Source: Piscinibacter sp. (GTDB lineage Bacteria; Pseudomonadota; Gammaproteobacteria; Burkholderiales; Burkholderiaceae_C). Taken from it: a stretch of DNA of 64,000 nt. The stretch spans positions 1 to 64,000 of the forward strand of contig JAHBZL010000011.1 of NCBI GenBank assembly GCA_019635485.1. The letters are read 5' to 3'. Positions 37,344 to 47,922 of the stretch are shown here, piece after piece. Position 1 is the first letter of the stretch; every line of letters begins with the position of its first letter. The position numbers were made by a program, and so were the translations under genes. The notes beneath the pieces were generated by a model that was given only the letters and a program-made list of their open reading frames with translations, did not search any database and was not told the origin of the DNA.

Positions 37344-38152
37344 CCGGCCGCTCCGGCATGCAGGCCGTACAGGGCGTCGATGCCGCTGCGCGGGCGCTGG
37401 TCGGCGCGCCGGGCCAGCTCGGCGAAGGTGAGCCAGGGCGCGTCCTGCAGTGCCCGGCCGGGTTCGCCGTCCAGCGGCTCGGCGGGGTCGCCCAGGTGCG
37501 GCAGCTGCAGCGCGGCACCGTCGAAGTCGTGGTCCTCGGTCCAGAACGTGGGCGTCACGATGGTCCACAGGCCGGCGCCGCAGGCGGCACGCAGGCCGTT
37601 GTGCGAGTCCTCCAGCGCCACCGCGCGGTCGGGCGGCACGCCCAGGTGGGCGAGCGCGAGGCGGTAGATGTCCGGCGCCGGCTTCTTGGCACGCACCTGG
37701 TCGCCGCAGGCGATCACGCCGAACATCGACAGGCCCTGCTCGCCGAACTCGGAGCGCAGCAGCGCATCGATGTTGGCCGCGGTGGTCGTGCTGGCGATGG
37801 CCAGCCGGCAGCCGGCCGCCAGGGCCTCCTGGGCCAGGCGACGCACGCCGGGCCGCAGCGGGATCGCGCCGTCGGCGACGAAGCTGCTGTAGAACTTGGT
37901 CTTCTCGGCGTGGATCGCCGGGATCATCTCCGTCAGGCGGCGCCGTTCGGCGCTGCTGCCCGCCGTTGCCGCGATGTGCGCGGCGATGCGCTCCTTGCCG
38001 CCAGTGGTCAGAAGCAGCGCACGGTAGGCGTCGCGGCTCCACTTCCAGTCGAGCCGGAAGCGCTCGAAGGCGTTGTTGAACGCCATCCGGTGCGCTTCCT
38101 CGGTGTCGGCCATCGTCCCGTCGACGTCGAAGATGAGGGCTTCGATGCTCAT
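37340..38152 (-). CDS. cbbY: CbbY, xylulose-1,5-bisphosphate phosphatase-type HAD protein
   Basis: CbbY-type phosphatases destroy xylulose 1,5-bisphosphate, a misfire product that inhibits RuBisCO. The 270 residues carry HAD motif [21 protein letters not shown], whose EAHR and FN are typical of CbbY, motif II IASTTT, the Lys in KKPAPDIY and motif [14 protein letters not shown]. It is coupled by ATGA to cbbX before it and cbbE after it, matching its repair role beside the activase. Confidence 0.93.
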   Translation of the reverse strand: MSIEALIFDVDGTMADTEEAHRMAFNNAFERFRLDWKWSRDAYRALLLTTGGKERIAAHIAATAGSSAERRRLTEMIPAIHAEKTKFYSSFVADGAIPLRPGVRRLAQEALAAGCRLAIASTTTAANIDALLRSEFGEQGLSMFGVIACGDQVRAKKPAPDIYRLALAHLGVPPDRAVALEDSHNGLRAACGAGLWTIVTPTFWTEDHDFDGAALQLPHLGDPAEPLDGEPGRALQDAPWLTFAELARRADQRPRSGIDALYGLHAGAAG

Positions 38153-39045
38153 CGCGTGGCTCCTTGCGTCCCTTGGACAGCGGGCGTGAACACCCGACTG
38201 GCCAGCACATCCTGTGCCTGCAGGGTGACCAGGTCGTCCCGGCCGAGCGCGGCGTTGCTGCCGAACAGGCGCGTCGCCTGGCGCAGCCGGATGCGGTCCA
38301 GCGCATTGCGGATCGAGCGGCCGTTGGCGAAGTGCGGCTGCGCCCGGCGCAGGTGCACGTAGCGCTCGAAGGCGGCCACGGCCTCGGGGTCGAAGCGGTA
38401 GTTCAGCTGCGCGAGCATCAGCTGCGCGATCTGCAGCAGCTCCGCCTCTTCGTAGTCCGGGAAGTCGATGTGGTGCGCGATGCGCGAGGCCATGCCCGGG
38501 TTGCTCGAGAAGAAGGTGTCCATCCGGTCCTTGTAGCCGGCCAGGATCACGACCAGGTCGTCGCGGTGGTTCTCCATCACCTGCAGCAGGATCTCGATCG
38601 CCTCCTGGCCGTAGTCCCGCTCGTTCTCGGGGCGGTACAGGTAGTAGGCCTCGTCGATGAACAGCACACCGCCCATCGCCTTCTTGATGACCTCCTTGGT
38701 CTTCGGCGCGGTGTGGCCGATGAACTGGCCGACCAGGTCGTCGCGCGTCACGGCCACCAGATGGCCCTTGCGCACGTAGCCGAGCTGCTTGAGCACCTCG
38801 GCCATGCGCAGCGCCACCGTGGTCTTGCCGGTACCCGGGTTGCCGGTGAAGCACATGTGCAGCGTGGGCGGCACCGACTGCAGGCCCTGCTCGGCGCGCA
38901 GCCGGTCGATCAGCAGCAGCGCCGCGATGTCGCGGATGCGGCCCTTGACCGGCGCGAGGCCGACCAGCTCGCGGTCGAGCTGGTCGAGCAGGTCCTTCAC
39001 GCCCGATTCCTTGAACATCGTCGCTGGAGAAACCTTGGCATCCAT
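38149..39045 (-). CDS. cbbX: CbbX, red-type RuBisCO activase (AAA+)
   Basis: This ATPase pulls on the RuBisCO large subunit C-terminus to release inhibitory sugar phosphates. The 298 residues are typical for CbbX: Walker [13 protein letters not shown], Walker B in [23 protein letters not shown], the sensor region [19 protein letters not shown] and the [14 protein letters not shown] block. It sits 33 bases after cbbS, as in most form IC operons. Its presence confirms a red-type RuBisCO. Confidence 0.96.
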   Translation of the reverse strand: MDAKVSPATMFKESGVKDLLDQLDRELVGLAPVKGRIRDIAALLLIDRLRAEQGLQSVPPTLHMCFTGNPGTGKTTVALRMAEVLKQLGYVRKGHLVAVTRDDLVGQFIGHTAPKTKEVIKKAMGGVLFIDEAYYLYRPENERDYGQEAIEILLQVMENHRDDLVVILAGYKDRMDTFFSSNPGMASRIAHHIDFPDYEEAELLQIAQLMLAQLNYRFDPEAVAAFERYVHLRRAQPHFANGRSIRNALDRIRLRQATRLFGSNAALGRDDLVTLQAQDVLASRVFTPAVQGTQGATR

Positions 39046-39078
39046 GACGTCACCCCGCTTCAGTGTTGCGCCGAACTG

Positions 39079-39498
39079 TCAGTACCGGGCACCCTCCGGG
39101 CTCTTGGCCACCGCGTAGCTCTCGATGCTGTAGCGGATCGTGCGGCCGGGCTCCTCGGTGCGCACCAGGCGGAAGCCGGGCTCGGCCTTCGGCCGGTTGA
39201 CGATGAAGGACAGCACCACCGACTCCACCCCGTGCGTCGAGTCGAACGCGGTGACCCGGATGTACTGGTCGGGGAAGGTCTTCCGGCAGGCGTTGATCTC
39301 CATCAGGATGCCGGCCGCGTCGCGCAGGTCGAACATCGGGTTGCCGTACATCTCCCAGAAGGTGTTGCGCGGGTGCGGGTCGTCGGTGTACTCGATGCCG
39401 ACCGCCCAGCCCTTGTCGAGGCAGTGCTCGAGCTGCTTGGTGATCTGCGCGTCGCTCAGCTCGGGCAGGAAGGAGAAGGTGCCTTGGGTGATTCGCAT
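39079..39498 (-). CDS. cbbS: RuBisCO small subunit (form IC)
   Basis: The small subunit of the hexadecameric RuBisCO, 139 residues, the long form found in red-type enzymes with the C-terminal extension (RYSIESYAVAKSPEGARY) that forms the central beta barrel. LPELSDAQITKQLEHCLDKGWAV and NTFWEMYGNPMFD are diagnostic. The ATG at 39498 lies 11 bases after the cbbL stop. Confidence 0.97.
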   Translation of the reverse strand: MRITQGTFSFLPELSDAQITKQLEHCLDKGWAVGIEYTDDPHPRNTFWEMYGNPMFDLRDAAGILMEINACRKTFPDQYIRVTAFDSTHGVESVVLSFIVNRPKAEPGFRLVRTEEPGRTIRYSIESYAVAKSPEGARY

Positions 39499-39509
39499 GT
39501 CGATGGTCC

Positions 39510-41074
<1,565 letters not shown>

Positions 41075-41085
41075 ATCTCTTCCCC

Positions 41086-42069
41086 ATGCCGCTGACCCGC
41101 AACGCCACCTTCCGCCAGCTCTCCAGCTTCCATGCGGTCGCGCGGCTGGGCAGCGTGTCGGCTGCGGCCGACGAGCTGCATCTGACGCAGCCGGCGGTCT
41201 CGATCCAGATCGCCGCGCTCGAGGAATCGGCACGCACGCCGCTGCTGCAGCGCACCGGGCGCGGCGTGCGCCTGACCGAGGCCGGCGAGCTGCTGGACAA
41301 GTACGCGCGCCTGATCCTCGAACTCTGGCGCGAGGCCGGCGAGGAGATGGCCACGCTGCAGGGCGTGTTCTCGGGCACGTTGCGCGTCGGCGCGATCACC
41401 ACCGCCGAGTACCTGCTGCCGCCGATGCTGGTGACCTTCGCCGGCGAGCGGCCGCAGGTGAAGGTCAAGCTGCAGGTCGGCAATCGCGACGAGATCGTGC
41501 ACATGCTCGCCGCGCAGGAGATCGACCTGGCGATCATGGGCCGTCCGCCGGCCGAGCTGAAGACCGAGTCGACCGCGTTCGCGAAGCACCCGATGGCCTT
41601 CATCGCCGCCCCGACACACCCGCTGATGAAGGGCCCGCGGCCGACGCTCGCGATGCTGTCCGAGCAGCGCATCCTGGTGCGCGAGCGCGGCTCCGGCACG
41701 CGCGCGACCATCGAGCGTGTCTTCAAGGACGCCGGCCTGCCGCTGCGCATCGGCTCGGAGCTGTCGAGCAACGAGGCGATCAAGCACATGTGCGCGGCCG
41801 GCTTCGGCGTCGCCTTCCTGTCGCTGCACACCTGCGTGCTCGAGCTGCGCGCCGGCGTGCTGGCGCTGCTGCCCATGGCGGGCAACCCGATCGAGCGCGA
41901 CTGGTACGTGATGCACCTGGCCTCGCGCCAGCTGCCGCAGGTCGCGCTGGCGTTCGAGCAGTTCCTGGTCGAGCGCGGCCAGCAGGAGATCACGCGCCAA
42001 CTCGCGCCCGGCCCGGAGGCCGCGCCGCGCCGCGCGCCCCGCCGCCGCGCCCGGGCGGCGGCCGGCTAG
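41086..42069 (+). CDS. cbbR: CbbR, LysR-type activator of the cbb operon
   Basis: A 327-residue LysR-type regulator. The N-terminal helix-turn-helix NATFRQLSSFHAVARLGSVSAAADELHLTQPAVSIQIAALE fits CbbR proteins. The substrate-binding domain senses metabolites such as NADPH or RuBP in known members. The C-terminal ~25 residues are Arg/Ala/Pro-rich and unusual. It is divergent from cbbL with 109 bases between starts. No Shine-Dalgarno is visible before the ATG, and the predicted -10 ends only 9 bases upstream, so the mRNA may be nearly leaderless. It ends 3 bases before the convergent lyase gene. Confidence 0.95.
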   Translation: MPLTRNATFRQLSSFHAVARLGSVSAAADELHLTQPAVSIQIAALEESARTPLLQRTGRGVRLTEAGELLDKYARLILELWREAGEEMATLQGVFSGTLRVGAITTAEYLLPPMLVTFAGERPQVKVKLQVGNRDEIVHMLAAQEIDLAIMGRPPAELKTESTAFAKHPMAFIAAPTHPLMKGPRPTLAMLSEQRILVRERGSGTRATIERVFKDAGLPLRIGSELSSNEAIKHMCAAGFGVAFLSLHTCVLELRAGVLALLPMAGNPIERDWYVMHLASRQLPQVALAFEQFLVERGQQEITRQLAPGPEAAPRRAPRRRARAAAG

Positions 42070-42072
42070 GGA

Positions 42073-43059
42073 CTACACCAGCCCGGTGCGCTCGTGCGCC
42101 CGCGCGCGGATGACGTCGAAGTCGGCCGGCGGCCGGTGCAGGTCCAGCCGGCGGCCGGCCTTGGCGATCTGGCTCGGCACCTCGTGGCCGACCAGCGCCG
42201 GCAGGCGCCGGCTGGCCGCGAGCAGTTGCGCGAGGTCGACACCGGTGTCGTAGCCCATCAGCTCCAGCGCGTGCACGATCTCCTCGCTGCAGACGTTGCC
42301 GGTGGCGCCCGGCGCGTAGGGGCAGCCGCCGAGGCCGCCGACCGAGGCGTCGAAGCGGTCCGCACCGGCGTCGATCGCGGCCAGCACGTTGGCCAGGCCC
42401 AACCCACGCGTGTTGTGGAAGTGCAGCGTCAGCTCGGTGCCGGGCCAGCGGGCGCGGAACGCCTGCGTCAGCCGCGCCACCTGCGGCGGGTAGGCCATGC
42501 CGGTGGTGTCGCACAGCGTCACGCCGTGCGCGCCGAGCTGCTCGACGGAGCGCTCGCACCAGTCGAGCACGCTGCCTTCGTCGACCTCGCCCTCCATCGG
42601 ACAGCCGAACGAACACGACAGCGACACGTACACCGCCACGCCGCCCTGGCGCGCGATCGACGCCACCTCCGACAGCGCCGCGAACGACTGCTCGCGCGTC
42701 ATGCGCAGGTTCGCGAGGTTGTGGCTCTCGCTGGCCGACATCACCAGGTTCAGCTCGTCGGCCTTGGATTCGATTGCGCGCTCGGCGCCGCGCACATTGG
42801 GCACCAGCGCGCTGTAGACGACACCCGGCACACGCCGGATCTCGCGCAGCACGACCTCGGCGTCGCGCAGCGCGGGAATCGCCTTCGGCGAGACGAAGGC
42901 CGTGACCTCGATCTTCGCCGGCCCGGCGTCGGACAACGCGTCGACCAGTGCGATCTTATCGGCCGTCGGCACGAAGGTCTCCTCGACCTGCAGGCCGTCG
43001 CGCGGGCCGACCTCCTGCATGAAGACACGCCGGCCGGCGCCCTGCCACACCTCGTTCAT
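42073..43059 (-). CDS. hydroxymethylglutaryl-CoA lyase family enzyme
   Basis: A 328-residue DRE-TIM metallolyase. The metal and substrate motif QEVGPRDGLQVEE, the metal-binding LHFHNTRGLGLANV and the signature GGLGGCPYAPGATGN with the active-site Cys identify the HMG-CoA lyase branch. It would cleave a 3-hydroxyacyl-CoA such as HMG-CoA or citramalyl-CoA into acetyl-CoA and a ketoacid. It is coupled by ATGA to the CoA-transferase before it, suggesting activation of a free acid followed by cleavage. The exact substrate is open. Confidence 0.85.
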   Translation of the reverse strand: MNEVWQGAGRRVFMQEVGPRDGLQVEETFVPTADKIALVDALSDAGPAKIEVTAFVSPKAIPALRDAEVVLREIRRVPGVVYSALVPNVRGAERAIESKADELNLVMSASESHNLANLRMTREQSFAALSEVASIARQGGVAVYVSLSCSFGCPMEGEVDEGSVLDWCERSVEQLGAHGVTLCDTTGMAYPPQVARLTQAFRARWPGTELTLHFHNTRGLGLANVLAAIDAGADRFDASVGGLGGCPYAPGATGNVCSEEIVHALELMGYDTGVDLAQLLAASRRLPALVGHEVPSQIAKAGRRLDLHRPPADFDVIRARAHERTGLV

Positions 43060-44267
43060 GCCACCACCTTGCGGCCGCGCAGGGCGGCGATGTCCTGACT
43101 CGAGAAGCCGATCTCGCCGAGCACCGCGTCGGTGTCGTCGCCGACATGCGGGGCCGATGTGCGCACCTGGCCCGGCGTGCCCATCAGCTTGGGCACGATG
43201 CCGGGCACCGCGACGTCGTGGCCGTCGCGCGTGCGCTGCGTCAGCACCATCTCGCGGGCCCGGAAGTGCGGATCCTCGACGATGTCCTTGGCCGTGTAGA
43301 CGCGACCGGTCGGCACCTTGGCGGCGCCGAGCGTGGCGAGCACCGTGTCGACGCTGCGCGGACGGGTCCAGTCCTCGATGGCCGCGTCGATCTCGGCGAC
43401 CCGCGCGACGCGCCCGGCGTTGTCGGCCAGCGCCGGGTCGTTGCCGAGATCGTCGCGGCCGATGGCCTGCATCAGGCGCTTGAAGATGCTGTCACCGTTG
43501 CCGGCCACCAGCACGACGCCGTCGGTGCAACGGTAGGCGTTGGACGGCGCGATGCCCGGCAGCGCCGAGCCGGCCGGCTCGCGCACGGCGCCGAACGCGC
43601 TGTACTCGGGGATCAGGCTCTCCATCACGTTGAGCACGGCCTCGGTCAGCGCGACGTCGATCACCTGCCCCTGGCCGCCGTTGACCTTGCGATGGTAGAG
43701 CGCCGTCAGCACGCCGATCGTGCCGTGCAGCGCGGCCAGCGTGTCGCCGATCGAGATGCCGCAGCGCACCGGCACACGGCCTGGCTCGCCGGTCAGGTGG
43801 CGCAACCCACCCATGGCTTCGCCGATCGCGCCGAAGCCCGGCAGGTCGCGGTACGGCCCGGTCTGGCCGTAGCCGCTGATGCGCAGCATCACCAGGCCGG
43901 GGTTGAGCCGGCGGAGTTCCTCCCAGCCCAGACCCCAGCCTTCGAGCGTGCCGGGGCGGAAGTTCTCGACCAGCACGTCGGCCTGCGCGATCAGCCTGCG
44001 GGCGATGTCCTGGCCCTCGCGCTGGCGCAGGTCCAGTGCGATCGAGCGCTTGTTGCGCGACTGCACCTGCCACCACACCGAGGTGCCGTCCTGGATCAGC
44101 CGCCAGTTGCGCAGCGGGTCGCCGGCGCCGGGCGGCTCGATCTTGATCACGTCGGCGCCGAACTCGCCCAGCGTCTTGCCGACGAAGGGGCCGGCGATCA
44201 GCTGGCCCATCTCGATCACGCGCAGGCCGGCCAGCGCGCCGGGACTCAGGTTCATCGTGCTTTCCAT
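43056..44267 (-). CDS. CaiB/BaiF family CoA-transferase (class III)
   Basis: A 403-residue class III CoA-transferase with N-terminal GLRVIEMGQLIAGPFVGKTLGEFGADVIKIEPPGAGDPLR, DLRQREGQDIARRLIAQADVLVENFRPGTLEGWGLG and the catalytic-Asp region PGFGAIGEAMGGLRHLTGEP. It moves CoA between carboxylic acids, commonly succinyl-CoA to a dicarboxylate. With the lyase it could form a two-step pathway for a branched dicarboxylic or hydroxy acid. The start is at 44267, or at an ATG 12 bases downstream. It lies 40 bases after the Bug gene. Confidence 0.9.
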   Translation of the reverse strand: MESTMNLSPGALAGLRVIEMGQLIAGPFVGKTLGEFGADVIKIEPPGAGDPLRNWRLIQDGTSVWWQVQSRNKRSIALDLRQREGQDIARRLIAQADVLVENFRPGTLEGWGLGWEELRRLNPGLVMLRISGYGQTGPYRDLPGFGAIGEAMGGLRHLTGEPGRVPVRCGISIGDTLAALHGTIGVLTALYHRKVNGGQGQVIDVALTEAVLNVMESLIPEYSAFGAVREPAGSALPGIAPSNAYRCTDGVVLVAGNGDSIFKRLMQAIGRDDLGNDPALADNAGRVARVAEIDAAIEDWTRPRSVDTVLATLGAAKVPTGRVYTAKDIVEDPHFRAREMVLTQRTRDGHDVAVPGIVPKLMGTPGQVRTSAPHVGDDTDAVLGEIGFSSQDIAALRGRKVVA

Positions 44268-44307
44268 CGTGGTGTGCTCCCGCAGGGTCGGCGGCGTCGC
44301 CCGAAGC

Positions 44308-45282
44308 TCAGTCGATCGTCGCGCCGGAATCCTTGACGATCTTCGCCCACTTCGGCAGATCGTCGTGGATCACCGCCGCGAACTGCTCGGGCGTGCTCTT
44401 GCTCGGCTCGCAGCCGACGGTGGCGAGCTTCTCCTTCGCGTCCGCCGATTCGAGCGCCTTGGCCACCTCGGCCTGCAGCTGGGCGACCAGCGCCTTGGGC
44501 GTGCCGGCCGGCGCGAACAGGCCGTACCACGGCGTCGAGCCGAAGCCCTTGATCGTCTCGCCGATGGTCGGCACGTCGGGCAGCGCGCCGACGCGCTTCT
44601 CGTTGACGACGCCCAGCACCTTCAGCTTGCCGCCCTTGATGAACGAGATCGACGACGGCAGGCTCTGCACCGACACCTGCACCTGCCCGCCGACCAGGTC
44701 GGTGACCGCGGCCGAGGCGCCCTTGTACGGCACGTGCATCAGGTCGATGCCGGCGGCCTTGCCGAGCATCTCGCCGATCAGGTGGTTCAGCGTGCCGTTG
44801 CCGGCCGAGGCGATCGCGATCTTGCCCGGGTGCGCCTTCGCGTCGGCAATCAGCTCGGCGACGTTCTTCGGCGCATAGCCGTTGTTGGCCACCAGCACGT
44901 AGCCGGCGGTGGCGACCGGGGTGACGGGCTCGAAGTCCTTGACCGGGTCGAAGCCCGGGTTCTTGTACAGCGAGGGGTTGATCACGTGCGCGCTGTTGAC
45001 GGTCAGCAGCAGCGTGTAGCCGTCCGGCTTGGCCTTGGCCGCCGCCGCGGTGCCGATGTTGCCGCCCGCGCCGGGGCGGTTGTCGACGATGAACTGCTGG
45101 CCGGTCTGCTCGGTCATCTTCTGCGCGACGATGCGCGCGATCGCGTCGTTGGCGCCGCCCGGCGCCTGCGGCACGATCACCGTGACCGGCTTGCTCGGGT
45201 ACTTGTCGTTCGCGAAGGCCGGCGTGGCGGGCAGCGCGAACGAGGCCAGCAGCAGCGTGGCGGCGCGGCGGGTGAAGGGCAT
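44308..45282 (-). CDS. Bug/TctC-type periplasmic substrate-binding protein
   Basis: A 324-residue exported protein (signal peptide ending AFA-N) of the large betaproteobacterial Bug family. Markers are YPSKPVTVIVPQAPGGANDAIAR, GQQFIVDNRPGAGGNIGT, MHVPYKGASAAVTDLVGGQVQV and the WYGLFAPAGTPKALV block. Members bind carboxylates for TctAB-type transport or as signal receptors. No tctA or tctB is present. It precedes the CoA-transferase and lyase genes, so its ligand is plausibly their substrate. Confidence 0.9.
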   Translation of the reverse strand: MPFTRRAATLLLASFALPATPAFANDKYPSKPVTVIVPQAPGGANDAIARIVAQKMTEQTGQQFIVDNRPGAGGNIGTAAAAKAKPDGYTLLLTVNSAHVINPSLYKNPGFDPVKDFEPVTPVATAGYVLVANNGYAPKNVAELIADAKAHPGKIAIASAGNGTLNHLIGEMLGKAAGIDLMHVPYKGASAAVTDLVGGQVQVSVQSLPSSISFIKGGKLKVLGVVNEKRVGALPDVPTIGETIKGFGSTPWYGLFAPAGTPKALVAQLQAEVAKALESADAKEKLATVGCEPSKSTPEQFAAVIHDDLPKWAKIVKDSGATID

Positions 45283-45398
45283 GTCGTCTCCTCGGAATGT
45301 CGATCGGGCCAGGGGACCGCCGTCGGGTGGCGGCGTGGCTGGCGCGCATTGTCGAAACCGGGGCGGCGACGCGGAATGAACGGCTCGCGAGGCCAGCC

Positions 45399-45413
45399 TT
45401 CGCGGAACGCGAA
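45399..45413. promoter_or_regulatory. LysR-type box upstream of the Bug/CoA-transferase/lyase genes
   Basis: TTCGCGGAACGCGAA is a perfect palindrome with 6-base arms and fits the T-N11-A rule for LysR-type sites. It lies 26 bases after the LysR stop codon and 117 bases before the Bug start, the right place for a LysR-controlled promoter of the downstream operon. Confidence 0.6.
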
Positions 45414-45438
45414 AGCGACTGCGGGTAAACCCGGAAGG

Positions 45439-46356
45439 TCAGCGCGACGGGGACGCGGCGTCCGGGGCGTCGACCAGGTGGTCGAGCAGCGCGCGCACCG
45501 GCCGGGCCAGTGCCAGCAGGTCGCGCGCGCCGATCAGCAGCTCGCGTTCGACCCAGCCGTCGGCCAGCTCGATGCGGTGCAGGCCCATCGAGCGCAGGTG
45601 CGGCTGCACGGCCGCGTCCGGCAGCACCGCGATGCCGAGGCCGGCGGCGACCATCTGGCACATCGCGTCGAAGCTGCGCACGTGGATGCGGATGCGCAGC
45701 CCCTTGCCGAGGTTGCTGGTCTCCAGCGCCAGGCGCTGCGCCAGCGAGGTGCCCTGCGACAGGCTGACGAAGTCGTGCTCCATCGCCTCGGCGAAGTCGA
45801 TGCGATGCCGCCCGGCCAGCGGGTGCTCGCGCGGCACCACCAGCACCAGCCGGTCGCGCCGGTAGCTCAGCGTCTGCAGCCCGAGCGTCGGCGTGCGCTC
45901 GGCGAAGATGCCGAGGTCGGCGCGGCCGTCCAGCACCGCCATCACCACCTCGTGGCTGTCCTGCTCCTGCAGCTGGATGCGGATGCCCGGGTGCCGCGCG
46001 GCGAAGCCGGCCAGCCCGGCCGGCAGGAACTGCGTGATCGCCGAGGTGTTGGCCCACAGCCGCACGATGCCAACCACGCCGCGCGCATGGTCCGACAGGT
46101 CCGCGGCGAGCTGGTCGACGTCGGCCAGGATGCGCTGCGCGTGCCGGTGCAGCGCCTGGCCCGCCAGCGTCAGCGTGACGCCGCGCGAATGGCGCTCGAG
46201 CAGTTCGGCCCCGACGGCCGCCTCGAGGTCGGAGATGCGCTTGCTCGCCGCCCCCACCGCCAGGTGCGCGAGCGCGGCGCCCTTGCTGATGCTGCCGGTG
46301 CGCACCACCAGCGCGAACAGCGACAGCGAGACAAGATCGAGGCGGTGCAGGTTCAT
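45439..46356 (-). CDS. LysR-family regulator coupled to mxaL
   Basis: A 305-residue LysR-type regulator with helix-turn-helix SLFALVVRTGSISKGAALAHLAVGAASKRISDLEAAVGAELLERHSRG, in which HLAVGAASKRI replaces the more usual HxxQPAVSxxI, and a substrate-binding domain. The ATG at 46356 overlaps the mxaL stop (ATGA), so it is translated with the mxa genes. The downstream gap carries a perfect T-N11-A palindrome before the Bug gene. It probably regulates that operon, and its co-expression with mxaL links the operon to methanol metabolism. Confidence 0.88.
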   Translation of the reverse strand: MNLHRLDLVSLSLFALVVRTGSISKGAALAHLAVGAASKRISDLEAAVGAELLERHSRGVTLTLAGQALHRHAQRILADVDQLAADLSDHARGVVGIVRLWANTSAITQFLPAGLAGFAARHPGIRIQLQEQDSHEVVMAVLDGRADLGIFAERTPTLGLQTLSYRRDRLVLVVPREHPLAGRHRIDFAEAMEHDFVSLSQGTSLAQRLALETSNLGKGLRIRIHVRSFDAMCQMVAAGLGIAVLPDAAVQPHLRSMGLHRIELADGWVERELLIGARDLLALARPVRALLDHLVDAPDAASPSR

Positions 46357-47357
46357 GCCCGCGATCCGGCATGTCCGCCGCCAGGCCGCGCGCGATGCGA
46401 CCAGCGCCAGCCCAGCCGGCGGGCGCCGGCAGCCAGGTACGGCGCGAGCAGCAGCAGCAGCGCCAGGCCCGCCAGCAGCGGGCGCAGGTCGGCGCGCACG
46501 GTCACCGGCCGGGCCAGCGCCGGATCGAGCAGCACCTCGCGCAGGCCCTGCTCGCCGCGCAGCCGGTGGTAGGCGAAGCCGCCTTCGGCCGCCAGCAGCT
46601 TCAGGTACGGCTCGCGCAGGCCGGACAGGTGCTCGGCGCCCGGCGTGGCGCCCAGCCCGACGGCTGGCGGCGCGGCGTCCTGCTCGACCATCGCCTCGCC
46701 GCCGACGCTGCCGCCACGCCCGAGGCTGCGCGGGTCGGTCTGCAGCACTTCGTCCGCCGCCCACAGGCCGAGCGGCCGGCCGACCGGGTCGAACTTCGGG
46801 ATCGGCGACGGTCGGGTGTCGCCGACGCCGACCAGCACGCCGGGCACCTCGCCGGCCTTGTCATCGAAGGCCGGCCGGTGGCGCGGGTTCAGCGGCGGCG
46901 CCTCGTGGCCGTCGGTGACGAACACCAGCGAGGGCACGCCCGGCAGCGCCTGCACGATCAGCCGCGCGCTGTGCAGCCCCTTGGCCACCTCGCTGTTGCC
47001 GGACCAGGCCATCGTGCCGTCGATCGCCGCCAGCGAGCTGCGCAGTTCGGCGCGGTTCGCGCACACCTCGACCGGCGCGAACAGCAGGTAGCTGCGGTAC
47101 TCGGTGAAGATCGCCAGGCCGAGCTTCGATCCGCAGGGCAGCTCCTGCAGCGCGTCGCGCAGCGCCTGCTTCGCGAAGGCCAGGCGCGACACCGGCCGGC
47201 CGTCCAGCAGCGTGTCGGTGACGTTCATGCTCTGCGTGATGTCGAGCACGACCACATGCTCGAACAGGCGGCGCGGCAGCGGCAGGCGCGGCTCGAGGAA
47301 GGTGGCACCCAGCGCGAGCGCCGCGGCCGCCAGCCAGAGGCGCCCGTCCAGCCTCAT
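46353..47357 (-). CDS. mxaL: MxaL, von Willebrand A-domain methanol dehydrogenase maturation protein
   Basis: A 334-residue membrane protein with an N-terminal helix, a VWA domain whose metal site is DITQSMN with a downstream Thr/Asp pair (FVTDGHEAPP), and a C-terminal transmembrane helix (LLAGLALLLLLAPYL). MxaL works with MxaA, MxaC, MxaK and MxaRS to insert the metal in methanol dehydrogenase. It starts 19 bases after mxaK. Identification rests on the VWA motif and its place in the RSACKL order. Confidence 0.85.
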   Translation of the reverse strand: MRLDGRLWLAAAALALGATFLEPRLPLPRRLFEHVVVLDITQSMNVTDTLLDGRPVSRLAFAKQALRDALQELPCGSKLGLAIFTEYRSYLLFAPVEVCANRAELRSSLAAIDGTMAWSGNSEVAKGLHSARLIVQALPGVPSLVFVTDGHEAPPLNPRHRPAFDDKAGEVPGVLVGVGDTRPSPIPKFDPVGRPLGLWAADEVLQTDPRSLGRGGSVGGEAMVEQDAAPPAVGLGATPGAEHLSGLREPYLKLLAAEGGFAYHRLRGEQGLREVLLDPALARPVTVRADLRPLLAGLALLLLLAPYLAAGARRLGWRWSHRARPGGGHAGSRA

Positions 47358-47376
47358 GCGGCCGCTCCGGCGTCAC

Positions 47377-47922
47377 TCACGGCAGCCCCGGCGAGTGGCC
47401 GCGCATGGTGGTTGCCGCCCGCTCGGCGTCGCGCCGCGTGTCGGGCATCGACTCGTCCTCGCCTTCCGGGTCGGGCACCAGGCGCTGCGCGCGCTCGAGG
47501 TTGTAGCGCGCGTCCCAGTCGCCCGGGTCCTGCCGCAGCAGCTCGCGGTAGTGCTCCTTGGCGAGTTCGATCAGCGCCAGCGCCTGGCCCGGGTGCTGCG
47601 CCTCGCGCAGTTCGATCGCCTGGCGCAGCAGCAGGTTGGCGCTGTTGAAGCGCGCCGCGCGGCCGAACGCCGGGTCCTCCTGCAGCGTGCCGTAGCGGGC
47701 CAGCGCCGCCTCGCCGGCGCCGCTGGCGGCCTGCGCGTAGGCGAGCGCGAAGCGCAGGCCGGCCGGTGCGTCGGCCGCGTCGCCGCCCTGCCCGCCGGCG
47801 GCGATGCGCGCGTCGAGCTGCCGTTCGCGCTGCAGCTGCCACGCGTCGTGGGCAGCCAGCAGCGCCAGCAGGCCCAGCGCGGCGAGCAGCATGCGGCCGA
47901 GGCGGCGCCGGTTCAGTGCCAT
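47377..47922 (-). CDS. mxaK: MxaK, methanol dehydrogenase maturation protein
   Basis: A 181-residue protein with one N-terminal helix (about 9-24) and a periplasmic part with TPR-like helices (ELAKEHYRELLRQDPGDWDARYNLERAQRLVPDPE). MxaK proteins have this size and architecture and are always found between mxaC and mxaL. It overlaps the mxaC end by 10 bases. The assignment depends on gene order as well as sequence. Confidence 0.78.
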   Translation of the reverse strand: MALNRRRLGRMLLAALGLLALLAAHDAWQLQRERQLDARIAAGGQGGDAADAPAGLRFALAYAQAASGAGEAALARYGTLQEDPAFGRAARFNSANLLLRQAIELREAQHPGQALALIELAKEHYRELLRQDPGDWDARYNLERAQRLVPDPEGEDESMPDTRRDAERAATTMRGHSPGLP

